This document shows, piece after piece, positions 1 to 7,526 of a stretch of 44,247 nucleotides of DNA. The stretch comes from an uncultured Eubacteriales bacterium (GTDB lineage Bacteria > Bacillota > Clostridia > Lachnospirales > Lachnospiraceae), in the NCBI GenBank assembly GCA_949292795.1, contig CASFBR010000145.1, positions 1 through 44,247 on the forward strand, read 5' to 3'. The stretch's first letter is position 1; each line of letters starts with the position of its first letter. Position numbers and translations under genes: made by a program. The notes beneath the pieces are model-generated. The model did not search any database, was not told the DNA's origin, and saw only the letters and a list, made by a program, of their open reading frames with translations.

Positions 1-1
1 G

Positions 2-94
2 AGGCTTCCGCCACAGGATATAAGATGGACGTTTTTTAAATACGGCACAATACTCAATACGAGTGACACGGAGCTGGCAGAGCAATTCTTTTAG
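2..94 (+). CDS. 3' end of an unidentified protein (partial)
   Basis: An open frame runs from the window edge for 30 codons to a TAG. It reads like a natural protein C-terminus (contains KYGTILNTSDTELAEQFF). The stop codon is directly followed by a perfect 16-bp GC-rich hairpin, as expected at the end of a transcription unit. A second frame (codons from position 1) stops after 12 residues and cannot be excluded. The family is not recognised. Confidence 0.4.
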   Translation, partial: RLPPQDIRWTFFKYGTILNTSDTELAEQFF

Positions 95-132
95 CAGGCA
101 GCCGCCCCCCTTTTTTGGGGGCGGCTGCCTGC
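94..132. terminator. Perfect 16-bp GC-rich hairpin
   Basis: The arms 94-109 and 117-132 are exact inverted repeats with a 7-nt loop made of C and six T. There is no T-run after the stem, so it is not a textbook intrinsic terminator. Its place right after a stop codon suggests a transcript-end or stabilising hairpin. Confidence 0.5.
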
Positions 133-250
133 GTTTGCGCGATACGCCCGGAGGGCGGTGCTGCGCGCCGGTGGCACGCGCCCTGCACCGACCGGAGCGA
201 AGCGAAGACCCGCCGTGCTTGCACGAGCGGGCATCCGACGGGCAACGGTC
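133..250 (+). repeat. Interspersed GC-rich repeat, copy A
   Basis: This stretch matches 35872-36010 over most of its length. The shared segments include GATACGCC, GGAGGGCGGTGC, GGTGGCACG, AGCGAAGACCCGCCGTGC and CATCCGACGG. It contains short internal inverted repeats such as CCGTGC/GCACG, so it may fold. Both copies follow a strong hairpin at a gene end. No gene is seen in it; open frames across it are by-products of its GC content. Confidence 0.65.
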
Positions 251-261
251 ATTAAGTGCTT

Positions 262-1062
262 CTAATCGATATATTTTGCCCGATGGGCGATGCACAGCAA
301 ATTATAAAACATATCGACAAAATAATTATCCATAGCTGTATCTGTGCCGGCGAAGGTAAGGATGCAGCCGGCTTCTTTGAAATTATTCAGCGTTTTGGTG
401 GATGTGATGATAATCATGGGGATACCTGCCGAGAGAATATTTTTGATGACCGGCAGATGCTCCGGATAGTTTTTGTAGGATGACAGGACCTGCGCGATAA
501 CGGCGCAGTCCGGTGAGAGTGTTTTGGTATCTTTGATTTCCTCAAGAGCATCGCAGTAGCAGATGACTTTTTTCCCCAGAAACATAAGGTCCACCTGAAG
601 CTGCTTCTTTGCATGGCTGGCAGAAAACGGGCCGTAGAAACGGATGTCCGATGCCTGATGAAGAATATCCGCGCCCTTTTCAATCTGTGCCAGATCAAGT
701 CTTTGTCTGAAATCCCAGAATCCATTTTGAAAATATGAAAAATAATTTTCGATGCCTGAACGGATGATGTCCTGATGGTCGTCTGAAGAATGCTGGTCAA
801 AGGGACAGCATCGGTTGTAACGGCTGTATCCATTGATGACTTCGGCAAGCTGCTGCTTGAAGGCGCGAAACGACGGGCAGTTGATCTGCTTTAAAAGCCG
901 GTTGATCGTGATGATGGATGTGTGACATAGCTCCGCAGTCTCTTCCAGGGACAGGCTCGGGATCAGCGCCAGATTCTGAAGCAATATGGCAATTACGCTG
1001 TGAAAAGCCCGGTCGGCAGACAGTGAATTGTAGAGCGAGATCAGATCATGTAAAATAGTCAT
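262..1062 (-). CDS. MurR/RpiR family transcriptional regulator
   Basis: A 266-residue protein with an N-terminal RpiR helix-turn-helix (about residues 1-75; the region around SLEETAELCHTSIITINRLLKQI is the HTH) and a C-terminal SIS sugar-phosphate-binding domain (about 110-245). Length is normal for the family. The ATG at 1062 is preceded by AGGAGGTGAA. Members sense phosphosugars or amino sugars and usually repress an adjacent catabolic operon. Here the gene is divergent from the amidohydrolase/ABC transporter/deglycosidase operon, and a 31-bp palindrome overlaps its own -35 box, so autoregulation and control of the operon are both likely. The effector is unknown. Confidence 0.9.
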   Translation of the reverse strand: MTILHDLISLYNSLSADRAFHSVIAILLQNLALIPSLSLEETAELCHTSIITINRLLKQINCPSFRAFKQQLAEVINGYSRYNRCCPFDQHSSDDHQDIIRSGIENYFSYFQNGFWDFRQRLDLAQIEKGADILHQASDIRFYGPFSASHAKKQLQVDLMFLGKKVICYCDALEEIKDTKTLSPDCAVIAQVLSSYKNYPEHLPVIKNILSAGIPMIIITSTKTLNNFKEAGCILTFAGTDTAMDNYFVDMFYNLLCIAHRAKYID

Positions 1063-1125
1063 TTTTCACCTCCTAAAACCTGAATACCGCAAAAGCGCAG
1101 TATTATGACGTAAATACATATGTTA

Positions 1126-1155
1126 ATTATAGCATTTTTAAATAAAAGTTGTCAA
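1126..1155 (-). promoter_or_regulatory. Sigma-A promoter of the RpiR gene
   Basis: On the minus strand TTGACA (1155-1150) is followed after 18 nt by TATAAT (1131-1126), both perfect hexamers. The -35 box lies inside the 1142-1172 palindrome, so a protein bound there would block polymerase. Confidence 0.7.
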
Positions 1156-1172
1156 ATTTTGATAAGTTTTAT
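1142..1172. promoter_or_regulatory. 31-bp palindromic operator candidate
   Basis: The left half ATAAAAGTTGTCAAA and right half TTTGATAAGTTTTAT are inverted repeats matching at 13 of 15 positions around a central T. The site lies in the divergent intergenic region and covers the regulator's -35 box. It is the best candidate binding site for the RpiR protein. Confidence 0.55.
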
Positions 1173-1197
1173 CCTAAAGTGGTGAATTGCATCTGAG

Positions 1198-1226
1198 TTG
1201 TATTCTGGAAAAACTGGGCATAACAT
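1198..1226 (+). promoter_or_regulatory. Possible promoter of the amidohydrolase operon
   Basis: TTGTAT (1198-1203), a 17-nt spacer and TAACAT (1221-1226) form a weak sigma-A match about 60 nt before the AUG, in a long AT-rich leader. It lies about 25 bp downstream of the palindrome. Other registers are possible. Confidence 0.35.
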
Positions 1227-1287
1227 ACTAAAATTTAAATAAATCAAGCAATAATATAACAAAAATGACAAAAATGGAGGAAGGGTA

Positions 1288-2286
1288 ATGAGGAAAATTG
1301 CTGTTGAAGAACACTTTGAAAACGACAAATTCAGGCAATTTGACAAGGAGGCGATGGAGGGGAACGGGTTCCCTGCCACAGCGGATGATCAGCGGGCCAG
1401 ATATTTGCAGGAGCTGTTTGACGCGCCGGTAAATGAACACCGGATTCCGACAATGGACCGGCTTGGGATCGATATTCAGATCGTTTCTACCAATGCACAG
1501 GCTGTTCAATATCTTCGCGATGCCGGACGTGCAGTAGAGATGGCCGCGCAGATCAATGAGATCGCGCAGGACTTTGTGGCTCAGGCGCCGCAGCGGCTGA
1601 AAGCGATGGCTGTTTTGCCAATGCAGGACCCGGCGGCGGCAGCGAATGAATTAAAGCGCTGCGTTCTTGAAAAGCATTTTGTGGGCGGTTTCATTCATGG
1701 TCAGACCGGACTTGGCGATTATCCGTACTATGATGACCCGTGCTACGATGTGCTCTGGGATCAGATGGAGGCGCTGGACGTTCCGCTGTTTATCCATCCG
1801 AGAAGTCCGGAGACAGATCAGATAAAAGCGTTTAAGGGCTGCGAGGAGCTCCTGGGAAATACATGGGACTGGGGCTTTGTGACCGGGACACTCGTATTAA
1901 GAATGGTGTTTAACGGCGTTTTTGAACGCCATCCAAAGCTCAGGGTTGCGATCGGACATATGGGCGAAACGCTGCCGTATTGTCTGAAGCGTCTCGATGA
2001 AGGCTATGAATGCCGCAGACTGTGGGAGCAGGGAAAGATTAAAAATCCGCCGTCTTATTATCTGAAACGAAACCTGTATATCGCCACCAGCGGCGGTTAC
2101 CGGCCGGAGACAATGGCCTGTGCGATTGAGGCTTTAGGGGTTGATAAGATTTTGTTTGGCACGGACTATCCGCATTTTCCGACGGAAGAAGCGGTGGCCC
2201 AGCTTGAAAACTGCCGTCTGAATAAAACGGAGCTTGAGCATATCTGCTATAAAAATGCTGAAACGCTGTTCCATCTGGGTCAATGA
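1288..2286 (+). CDS. Amidohydrolase-2 family protein, decarboxylase-like
   Basis: A 332-residue TIM-barrel metal enzyme of the ACMSD/gamma-resorcylate decarboxylase group. The N-terminal VEEHF motif (E7, H9) matches the E-x-H metal motif of non-oxidative aromatic decarboxylases rather than the HxH of classical amidohydrolases. Further expected ligands are present: H170 in FIHPRSP, H224 in GHMGE and D293 in LFGTDYPH. It starts at ATG 1288 after GGAGGAAGGG. It is the first gene of the operon that continues with the binding protein, deglycosidase-like pair and permeases, so its substrate may be the aglycone or a related ring acid. Hydrolase, lactonase and decarboxylase roles cannot be separated from sequence alone. 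Confidence 0.8.
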   Translation: MRKIAVEEHFENDKFRQFDKEAMEGNGFPATADDQRARYLQELFDAPVNEHRIPTMDRLGIDIQIVSTNAQAVQYLRDAGRAVEMAAQINEIAQDFVAQAPQRLKAMAVLPMQDPAAAANELKRCVLEKHFVGGFIHGQTGLGDYPYYDDPCYDVLWDQMEALDVPLFIHPRSPETDQIKAFKGCEELLGNTWDWGFVTGTLVLRMVFNGVFERHPKLRVAIGHMGETLPYCLKRLDEGYECRRLWEQGKIKNPPSYYLKRNLYIATSGGYRPETMACAIEALGVDKILFGTDYPHFPTEEAVAQLENCRLNKTELEHICYKNAETLFHLGQ

Positions 2287-2365
2287 AAAACTGTTCCATC
2301 CGGAGTAACGAAATACTGTTCCATCTGGAACAATGAAATGCTACTCCATCTGAATCAATCATAAA
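2266..2365 (+). repeat. 25-bp tandem repeat, four copies, across the gene 3' end
   Basis: The anchor CTGTTCCATC (CTACTCCATC in the last copy) recurs at 2266, 2291, 2316 and 2341, an exact 25-bp period. The first unit contains the last codons and TGA of the amidohydrolase gene; the other three lie beyond the stop. Copies differ at several positions each. Two hairpins follow: GGGCTTTTAGCCC at 2371-2383 and GCCGTGC/GCACGGC at 2390-2406. Confidence 0.85.
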
Positions 2366-2449
2366 AAGCAGGGCTTTTAGCCCATAACCGCCGTGCATGG
2401 CACGGCACAGACATTTATTCAAAGGAACCCTAAGGGAGGAGGATTTTTA

Positions 2450-4102
2450 ATGAAGTTAAAGAAATTGTTATCGTTGACGCTGACCGGTGCAATGGCCATT
2501 TCAATGCTTGCCGGGTGCGGAGGAAATCCGGAGAGCCAGGCAACACAGACAAGTGCTCAGGGGGACAGTACAGACGAAGGGGCGGATGTCTCCGGGGATT
2601 CAGGCTCCGTAGATTCAGGGACGGCCGATGCTTCCGATGACGGGGCTGATTCCGGGGAAATGACCGAGATTACAGTTGTGTTAAGAACTCTGGGAACGGT
2701 GGACGAATCGGCATCCGAGGCGGTCGAGGAAGCCGTCAATGAGATTACACAAAAAGAAATTAATGTGGCGGTCGATCTGATGTGGGTCGATTCCGCAAAG
2801 TATGAGACTCAGGTGCCAATGATGATTACGGGCAATGAAAAGATGGACCTGATGATGTTTACGCCAAACCCAAGTACGACATTTAACACGATGATGGCGC
2901 AGAATCAGCTCATGGACATTACCGATTATCTCAATGAGTACGGCCCGGAAATTACAAATACACTCGGTGAGGACCTTCTGGCAGCGACGTCAAAGGACGG
3001 AAGAATTTATGGCGTCGGCAACTACGGCCCGCTGACCTTTAAGGCCATGCTTCTGGTACGAAGAGACCTGGCGGATGCTGCCGGCGTTACACAGGATTTG
3101 GAAAATGCGACTACATGGACCGAGGTTCACGATGCGATACAGGCAATCAGCGAACAGTCCGGACAGGGGCTTGTCAATGCGGATGTCAACGGCAGCGTGC
3201 TCATGGCCAATCCTGCGCTGTGTGCCGGAGAAAATTTCTCGGACGGCTATGTTTACGATAACCTCGGCGATTCCGCCAACATGTTCATGGCGAACAAGGA
3301 AACCGGAAAAGTAGAGTGTATGTACTTTAACGAGGACGTGAAAGAGGTTTTAAGAAGAACCTATGACTGGTATCAGGACGGTCTTATTTATAAAGATGCG
3401 GCAATGTCCCAGGATTTTGGCGCAACACTTCTGAAAAACGGCGTGGGCTGCGGCCTGCTGACAACAACAGAGGTTGGCGGTGAACAGACAACGATCGCAA
3501 CGACCGGCTATGATATGATCGTTATTAATCCTGTGGATGAAAGTGCTTCGATGATCACAACCGGAAACCTGACAAAGTTTGGCTTTTGTGTACCGGTAAC
3601 AGCACTGGAGCCGGAAGCTGCAATTAAGTTTTTGAATCTCTTATACACCGAGGGCAGCGGCCTTGGCGATCTGCTCTCCTGGGGTATCGAAGGCCGGGAC
3701 TATGTTGTTAATGATGAGGGCCTGGCAGATTATCCGGAAGGTGTAACCGCTGAAAGTGTATCGTATCATATTGCAGATTTCCTGTACGGCAACCGTCTGA
3801 ACATTACGCCGTGGGCCGGAAATGAAGCCAATGTCCGCCAGCTTCAGGAGGAAGCCAATGAAGCGGCAGCCGTATCGCCATACCTTGGCTTTAATGTGGA
3901 TAATACGGGACTTGAGGCAACGCTGACCGCATGTATCAACGTTTTTGAAAAATATAAGACAACCATTCTTTCCGGCTCCTGCACCGGAGACTTCGATGCT
4001 TATTATCAGGAATTTCTTGATGAGCTGACCGCCAACGGCATCGATGAGCTCGTAAGCGCTTATCAGGCACAGCTGGATGAGTGGGTAGCAAATAACCAGT
4101 AA
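2450..4102 (+). CDS. Carbohydrate ABC transporter solute-binding lipoprotein
   Basis: A 550-residue extracellular binding protein. The signal peptide MKLKKLLSLTLTGAMAISML ends in lipobox LAGC, so C23 is the predicted lipidated residue. An acidic Ser/Asp/Gly-rich linker (about 30-75) precedes the periplasmic-binding fold. The C-terminus resembles the DUF3502 tail of LplA/LipO-like oligosaccharide binding proteins. ATG 2450 is chosen because GGGAGGAGG lies 7-9 nt before it and it starts the signal peptide; the frame also stays open upstream. It should deliver substrate to the two permeases encoded at 6081-8432. The gene is followed by a 310-nt gap full of repeats and a hairpin, a layout that often raises binding-protein expression over downstream genes. 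Confidence 0.9.
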   Translation: MKLKKLLSLTLTGAMAISMLAGCGGNPESQATQTSAQGDSTDEGADVSGDSGSVDSGTADASDDGADSGEMTEITVVLRTLGTVDESASEAVEEAVNEITQKEINVAVDLMWVDSAKYETQVPMMITGNEKMDLMMFTPNPSTTFNTMMAQNQLMDITDYLNEYGPEITNTLGEDLLAATSKDGRIYGVGNYGPLTFKAMLLVRRDLADAAGVTQDLENATTWTEVHDAIQAISEQSGQGLVNADVNGSVLMANPALCAGENFSDGYVYDNLGDSANMFMANKETGKVECMYFNEDVKEVLRRTYDWYQDGLIYKDAAMSQDFGATLLKNGVGCGLLTTTEVGGEQTTIATTGYDMIVINPVDESASMITTGNLTKFGFCVPVTALEPEAAIKFLNLLYTEGSGLGDLLSWGIEGRDYVVNDEGLADYPEGVTAESVSYHIADFLYGNRLNITPWAGNEANVRQLQEEANEAAAVSPYLGFNVDNTGLEATLTACINVFEKYKTTILSGSCTGDFDAYYQEFLDELTANGIDELVSAYQAQLDEWVANNQ

Positions 4103-4123
4103 ATATCCGATGTGCAAATTGGT

Positions 4124-4262
4124 AGCCGGTTGGTGAGCGGGCGTGTAAGTCCGTGTCCGGTTAATGGATGAGCGGCCAAAGCCGCAGCCGGTTGGTGAGC
4201 GGGCGTGCAAGTCCGAACCCGGTTAATGGATGGGCGGCCAAAGCCGCAGTCGGTCGGTGAGG
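4124..4262 (+). repeat. 62-bp tandem repeat, about 2.2 copies
   Basis: AGCCGGTTGGTGAGCGGGCG occurs at 4124 and 4186, and a diverged copy starts at 4248 (AGTCGGTCGGTGAGG), giving a 62-bp period. The units fill the gap after the binding-protein stop codon and carry no convincing gene. Confidence 0.8.
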
Positions 4263-4265
4263 AAT

Positions 4266-4287
4266 GGGGGCAGAGTTGTCTGCCCCC
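4266..4287. terminator. GC-rich hairpin after the binding-protein gene
   Basis: GGGGGCAGA (4266-4274) and TCTGCCCCC (4279-4287) form a perfect 9-bp stem with a GTTG loop. No T-run follows, so a partial terminator or mRNA-stability element inside the operon is more likely than full termination. Confidence 0.5.
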
Positions 4288-4309
4288 TGACCAGTAACCG
4301 GGATATACG

Positions 4310-4400
4310 ACCGGAAAAATGATATGAAACCGGTGAAATAATAAGAAACCGGCCAAATGATATGGAACCGGCAAAATGATATACGGCCGGCCAAAAATCT
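4310..4400 (+). repeat. 19-bp tandem repeat, about five copies
   Basis: The core ACCGG recurs at 4310, 4329, 4348 and 4367, with GCCGG at 4386, in units of the form AACCGGCAAAATGATATGG. This array completes the repeat-filled spacer between the binding-protein gene and the next gene; the ribosome site of the next gene follows at 4406. Confidence 0.75.
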
Positions 4401-4421
4401 GAATCAGAGAGGGTGAACTTT

Positions 4422-4895
4422 TTGTTTGATAATTTTTTGATCCGAAAGGACAGCTTGAAAAATGATTATAAGGAAGGAAAAGCTGTGGGCTTTCAGTTCG
4501 CGGTAAAGATCGCGGACTACCGGGGATGTTTCCTTTCATTACATAACGGATACTATATCGAGTGCGACGGCGTAGAATATGACAGAAGTGCGCAGACGTT
4601 TGAGGTCAACGGTAAAGGTGAGCGAACCTTTGAGGAACTGAAAAAATGCGTGTGGGAGCACTGGGATTATGCCACAGAGGCAATCGTGCATGTAAAAAAA
4701 GACGGCGGTCTGGCACCCGGAATGCATACAATCCGTTTGCAGCAGTCGATTCTTATGCAGTATGGCTATGCGCCATGGGATGAAGAATGGGTGAAGAATC
4801 CGCCGGTACCGGGAAGCGGTCAGGGGAGCGGCAAATCCTCGTTTATTTTTGCCTACGAACTTCAATTAAATGAGGGAGGGAACGATGATGAGTGA
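4422..4895 (+). CDS. DUF6379 protein, C-glycoside deglycosidase beta-subunit-like
   Basis: About 157 residues, predicted soluble and beta-rich. It resembles the small DUF6379 family, whose known members are beta subunits of bacterial C-glycoside deglycosidases (DgpB/CarB/DfgA type). Family-like features are the start FDNFLIRKDSLKNDY, a GFQFAVKIADYRG strand pair, and a late ...ILMQYGYAP segment. TTG 4422 is preferred because AGAGAGGG (4406-4413) sits 8 nt before it; the GTG at 4413 overlaps that ribosome site. The 3' end overlaps the start of the next gene, implying translational coupling and a 1:1 complex. Family assignment is from memory of the fold family; the substrate is inferred only. 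Confidence 0.7.
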   Translation: MFDNFLIRKDSLKNDYKEGKAVGFQFAVKIADYRGCFLSLHNGYYIECDGVEYDRSAQTFEVNGKGERTFEELKKCVWEHWDYATEAIVHVKKDGGLAPGMHTIRLQQSILMQYGYAPWDEEWVKNPPVPGSGQGSGKSSFIFAYELQLNEGGNDDE

Positions 4896-5982
4896 GCGGA
4901 TGAATACGCAGTCCCAGAATAAACCGGCAGCGATTAAGCGCGGTGTATCTTTATACAGTTATCAGCAGCAGCAGTTTTTTGAAAAAATGGACTGGAAGGA
5001 TATGATCCGGGAAGTTCACGACAACCTTCACACCGATGGTATTGAGATTATCATGGATTCCATCGTCCCGCGCTATCCGTTTCCAACAGAGCAGTTTATT
5101 TATGACTGGAACAATACAATGGCCCGCTATAACATGAAGGCTGTAACCGCAGATGTCTTTCTGGATGTCCATCAGTTCCGGGATCATGTGATGAACCATG
5201 AGGAAGCGGCGCTGCGTTTGAAAAATGATATTATCATTGCCTCTAAAATGGGCTTTGAAAATGTGCGTACACTCAGCAGCGTGCCGATCGATGTCATTGA
5301 GATGGCGCTGGAAACCGCGGAAAAGTATGGTGTGCGTATCGGCAAGGAAATTCATTTCCCGATTCCGATTAAACAGCGGACACAGAAGAAAAATAAATAT
5401 GGTATGTCCGCGGTGCGGGATTTCAGACTTGTGCAGCAGATCATTGATCTGAAGGAAAAAACGGGCAGCCCATTTGTAGGTCTTGTGCCGGATTTTGGTA
5501 TTTTCCAGCATAAAGCGTCTAAGGTCACTGTGGATTATGAGCGCAGAAACGCAAAATATCCTGAGGAAGTGGACTTTATTGTGGAGAACCGCGATAAGCT
5601 TAGCTTTGATGACCTGGTCGATCTGGCCCATGAAAAATATCCGGACGGTGAGATGACGATTACATCGATGGAGCGTCTGGCTGTTCATGAATCGATTTCC
5701 CAGCCCGAGGATATTGTGGACATTATTCCATATATTCTCAGCATCCACGGCAAGTTTTACGATATGACAGAAATACCCGGAAAGCCGGGCTGCTATGAGG
5801 AAGCATGTATCGATTATGAAAATCCGGTCAAATATCTTAAGGCCTGCGGCTATGAGGGGTATATTGATTCTGAATATGAAGGCCAAAGAGATCAGCAGGA
5901 TATGGGGTATGAAGGTCTTGCAGATGAAGTGGAGCAGGTGCGCCGGCATCATGAGATGCTTGCCCGGCTGATTGGAGAGTGA
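4888..5982 (+). CDS. TIM-barrel enzyme, C-glycoside deglycosidase alpha-subunit-like
   Basis: About 364 residues of the sugar phosphate isomerase/epimerase (AP-endonuclease-2-like TIM barrel) superfamily. Candidate divalent-metal ligands are spaced as in the family: E154 in GKEIHFP, D202 in LVPDFG, H287 in SIHGK and E329 in SEYEGQ; H156, two residues after the first ligand, is a possible catalytic base. GAGGGAGGG precedes ATG 4888 by about 8 nt; ATG 4885 is also possible. It overlaps the DUF6379-like gene. In characterised C-glycoside deglycosidases exactly this pair, TIM-barrel alpha plus small beta, cleaves the sugar-aglycone C-C bond of 3-keto-glycosides. The Gfo/Idh-type oxidase that makes the 3-keto form is not in this window. 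A plain isomerase/epimerase remains the alternative. Confidence 0.7.
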   Translation: MSERMNTQSQNKPAAIKRGVSLYSYQQQQFFEKMDWKDMIREVHDNLHTDGIEIIMDSIVPRYPFPTEQFIYDWNNTMARYNMKAVTADVFLDVHQFRDHVMNHEEAALRLKNDIIIASKMGFENVRTLSSVPIDVIEMALETAEKYGVRIGKEIHFPIPIKQRTQKKNKYGMSAVRDFRLVQQIIDLKEKTGSPFVGLVPDFGIFQHKASKVTVDYERRNAKYPEEVDFIVENRDKLSFDDLVDLAHEKYPDGEMTITSMERLAVHESISQPEDIVDIIPYILSIHGKFYDMTEIPGKPGCYEEACIDYENPVKYLKACGYEGYIDSEYEGQRDQQDMGYEGLADEVEQVRRHHEMLARLIGE

Positions 5983-6080
5983 CCGTAAGCCGGCGCATCG
6001 GAGATGGTATGGCAGCATGAAAATAACGCCGCAGCGCCGGCTGCGGAGAAATCATATTTTCAGACGGGGAGGACAAGCAT

Positions 6081-7511
6081 GTGAAGATAAGTAAGCAAAA
6101 AAACAACATTGTACAGGCCGGTAAAACCGCTTCTGCCAGAGGCGCGGCTTCTGGCAGAAGTGCGACTTCTGGAAGGGGTGCGGCTTCTGCCAGGGTTCGC
6201 TGGGAATTTGCGGTGATGGCTGTGATCATCATTGTGATGTTTTTAAATCCTTTTGCAAAATATACCTATAATGGCGGCGTCTATACGGTCAACGGACTGA
6301 ATTTTATTTCCGGAGGCACGTTTTGCGGAGGCAAGGTGGTGATCGAGCCGGATCTGTTTTTTATCCTGTCATTAATCGGGCTGGCGGCTGTACTGATCGG
6401 AAGCCTTTTGTTTCCGGTGTTTAAGGCACGGGTCGGCTTCCGTATTATCGGACTGGGCGCCCTGGTAAATCTTGTATGCAATATTAAATTTGCCATGGAT
6501 ATATCCAATATTTTCCGGCGGGCAAAAGACCCGGGGATCGGTTACGGATGTCTGGTCAGCCTGATTTTAATGGCTGTGATCCTGATTGCGTCCTTATACA
6601 GCCTGTGGTCGCTGAAAATTTTATCGACACTGGACTTTATGGCGCTGCCGGGCATGATGTACTTTATTATTGACCGCTACATTCCGATGCTTGGTATTAC
6701 GATCGCCTTTAAGAAGGTGGATTACAGTCTCGGCGTGTGGGATAGCCCGTGGGTCGGACTGGAAAATTTTAAAATGCTTTTTTCACACCGGGGAAGTATT
6801 TTTGACAGCGATGCGTTTATCATCACGCGCAATACGCTTTTGTATAACGCGGTATTTATTTTTCTTGGTATTCTTGTGGGCGTGCTCGTCGGCATCTGTC
6901 TGTCGGACCTTTACAAAAAGACGCTCCAGAGATTTTTCCAGACAAGTATTTTACTGCCGCAGCTTATTTCCATGGTCATCGTGGCGTATATTGTTTTTGC
7001 GTTCCTTGGAAATGAAACTGGTATGATCAACAGTATGCTGGATGAGCCGATCAATTTTTACCAGGAGCCGAAGTACTGGCCGTTTATCCTCGTGTTTATT
7101 TATGTATGGAAGCAGGTGGGCTATAATTCCATTATCTTCCTGTCAGCAATCGTAGGAATCGACCAGCAGCTTTATGAGGCAGCCAAGGTGGACGGCGCGA
7201 GCAAATGGCAGCAGATCCGTTTTGTGACGCTTCCGATGCTTAAGTCAACGATCATCACACTGCTGCTGCTCCAGGTAGGCCGTATTTTCTATTCCGACTT
7301 CGGTCTGTTTTATCAGGTGCCGCTGGATTCCGGCGCGCTGTACGATGTGACCAATACCGTAGACACCTATGTATATCGCAGCCTGATGGTGCTTAACAAT
7401 GTATCGATCGCCTCTGCGGGCAGTACTTATCAGGCCATTGTCGGCTTTGTACTCGTATTTTGCGTCAACCTCGTGGTGCGCAAAATGGACAGAGAGAATG
7501 CATTGTTTTAG
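6081..7511 (+). CDS. Sugar ABC transporter permease (LplB-like) with N-terminal extension
   Basis: A 476-residue membrane protein. The C-terminal ~300 residues form a standard LplB-type permease with the EAA loop EAAKVDGASKWQQIRFVTLP. The first ~175 residues are an unusual extension: a low-complexity Ala/Ser/Gly/Arg stretch (residues about 14-36, repeats of ASARGA/ASGRSA) and about four extra predicted membrane helices. GTG 6081 is the start: GGGGAGGA lies 7 nt upstream, while the ATG two bases earlier is immediately followed by a stop. It forms the transport channel with the next gene's product; no ATPase subunit is encoded nearby, so a shared MsmK-type ATPase is presumed. Confidence 0.88.
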   Translation: MKISKQKNNIVQAGKTASARGAASGRSATSGRGAASARVRWEFAVMAVIIIVMFLNPFAKYTYNGGVYTVNGLNFISGGTFCGGKVVIEPDLFFILSLIGLAAVLIGSLLFPVFKARVGFRIIGLGALVNLVCNIKFAMDISNIFRRAKDPGIGYGCLVSLILMAVILIASLYSLWSLKILSTLDFMALPGMMYFIIDRYIPMLGITIAFKKVDYSLGVWDSPWVGLENFKMLFSHRGSIFDSDAFIITRNTLLYNAVFIFLGILVGVLVGICLSDLYKKTLQRFFQTSILLPQLISMVIVAYIVFAFLGNETGMINSMLDEPINFYQEPKYWPFILVFIYVWKQVGYNSIIFLSAIVGIDQQLYEAAKVDGASKWQQIRFVTLPMLKSTIITLLLLQVGRIFYSDFGLFYQVPLDSGALYDVTNTVDTYVYRSLMVLNNVSIASAGSTYQAIVGFVLVFCVNLVVRKMDRENALF

Positions 7512-7526
7512 AAAGGGGATGACACC

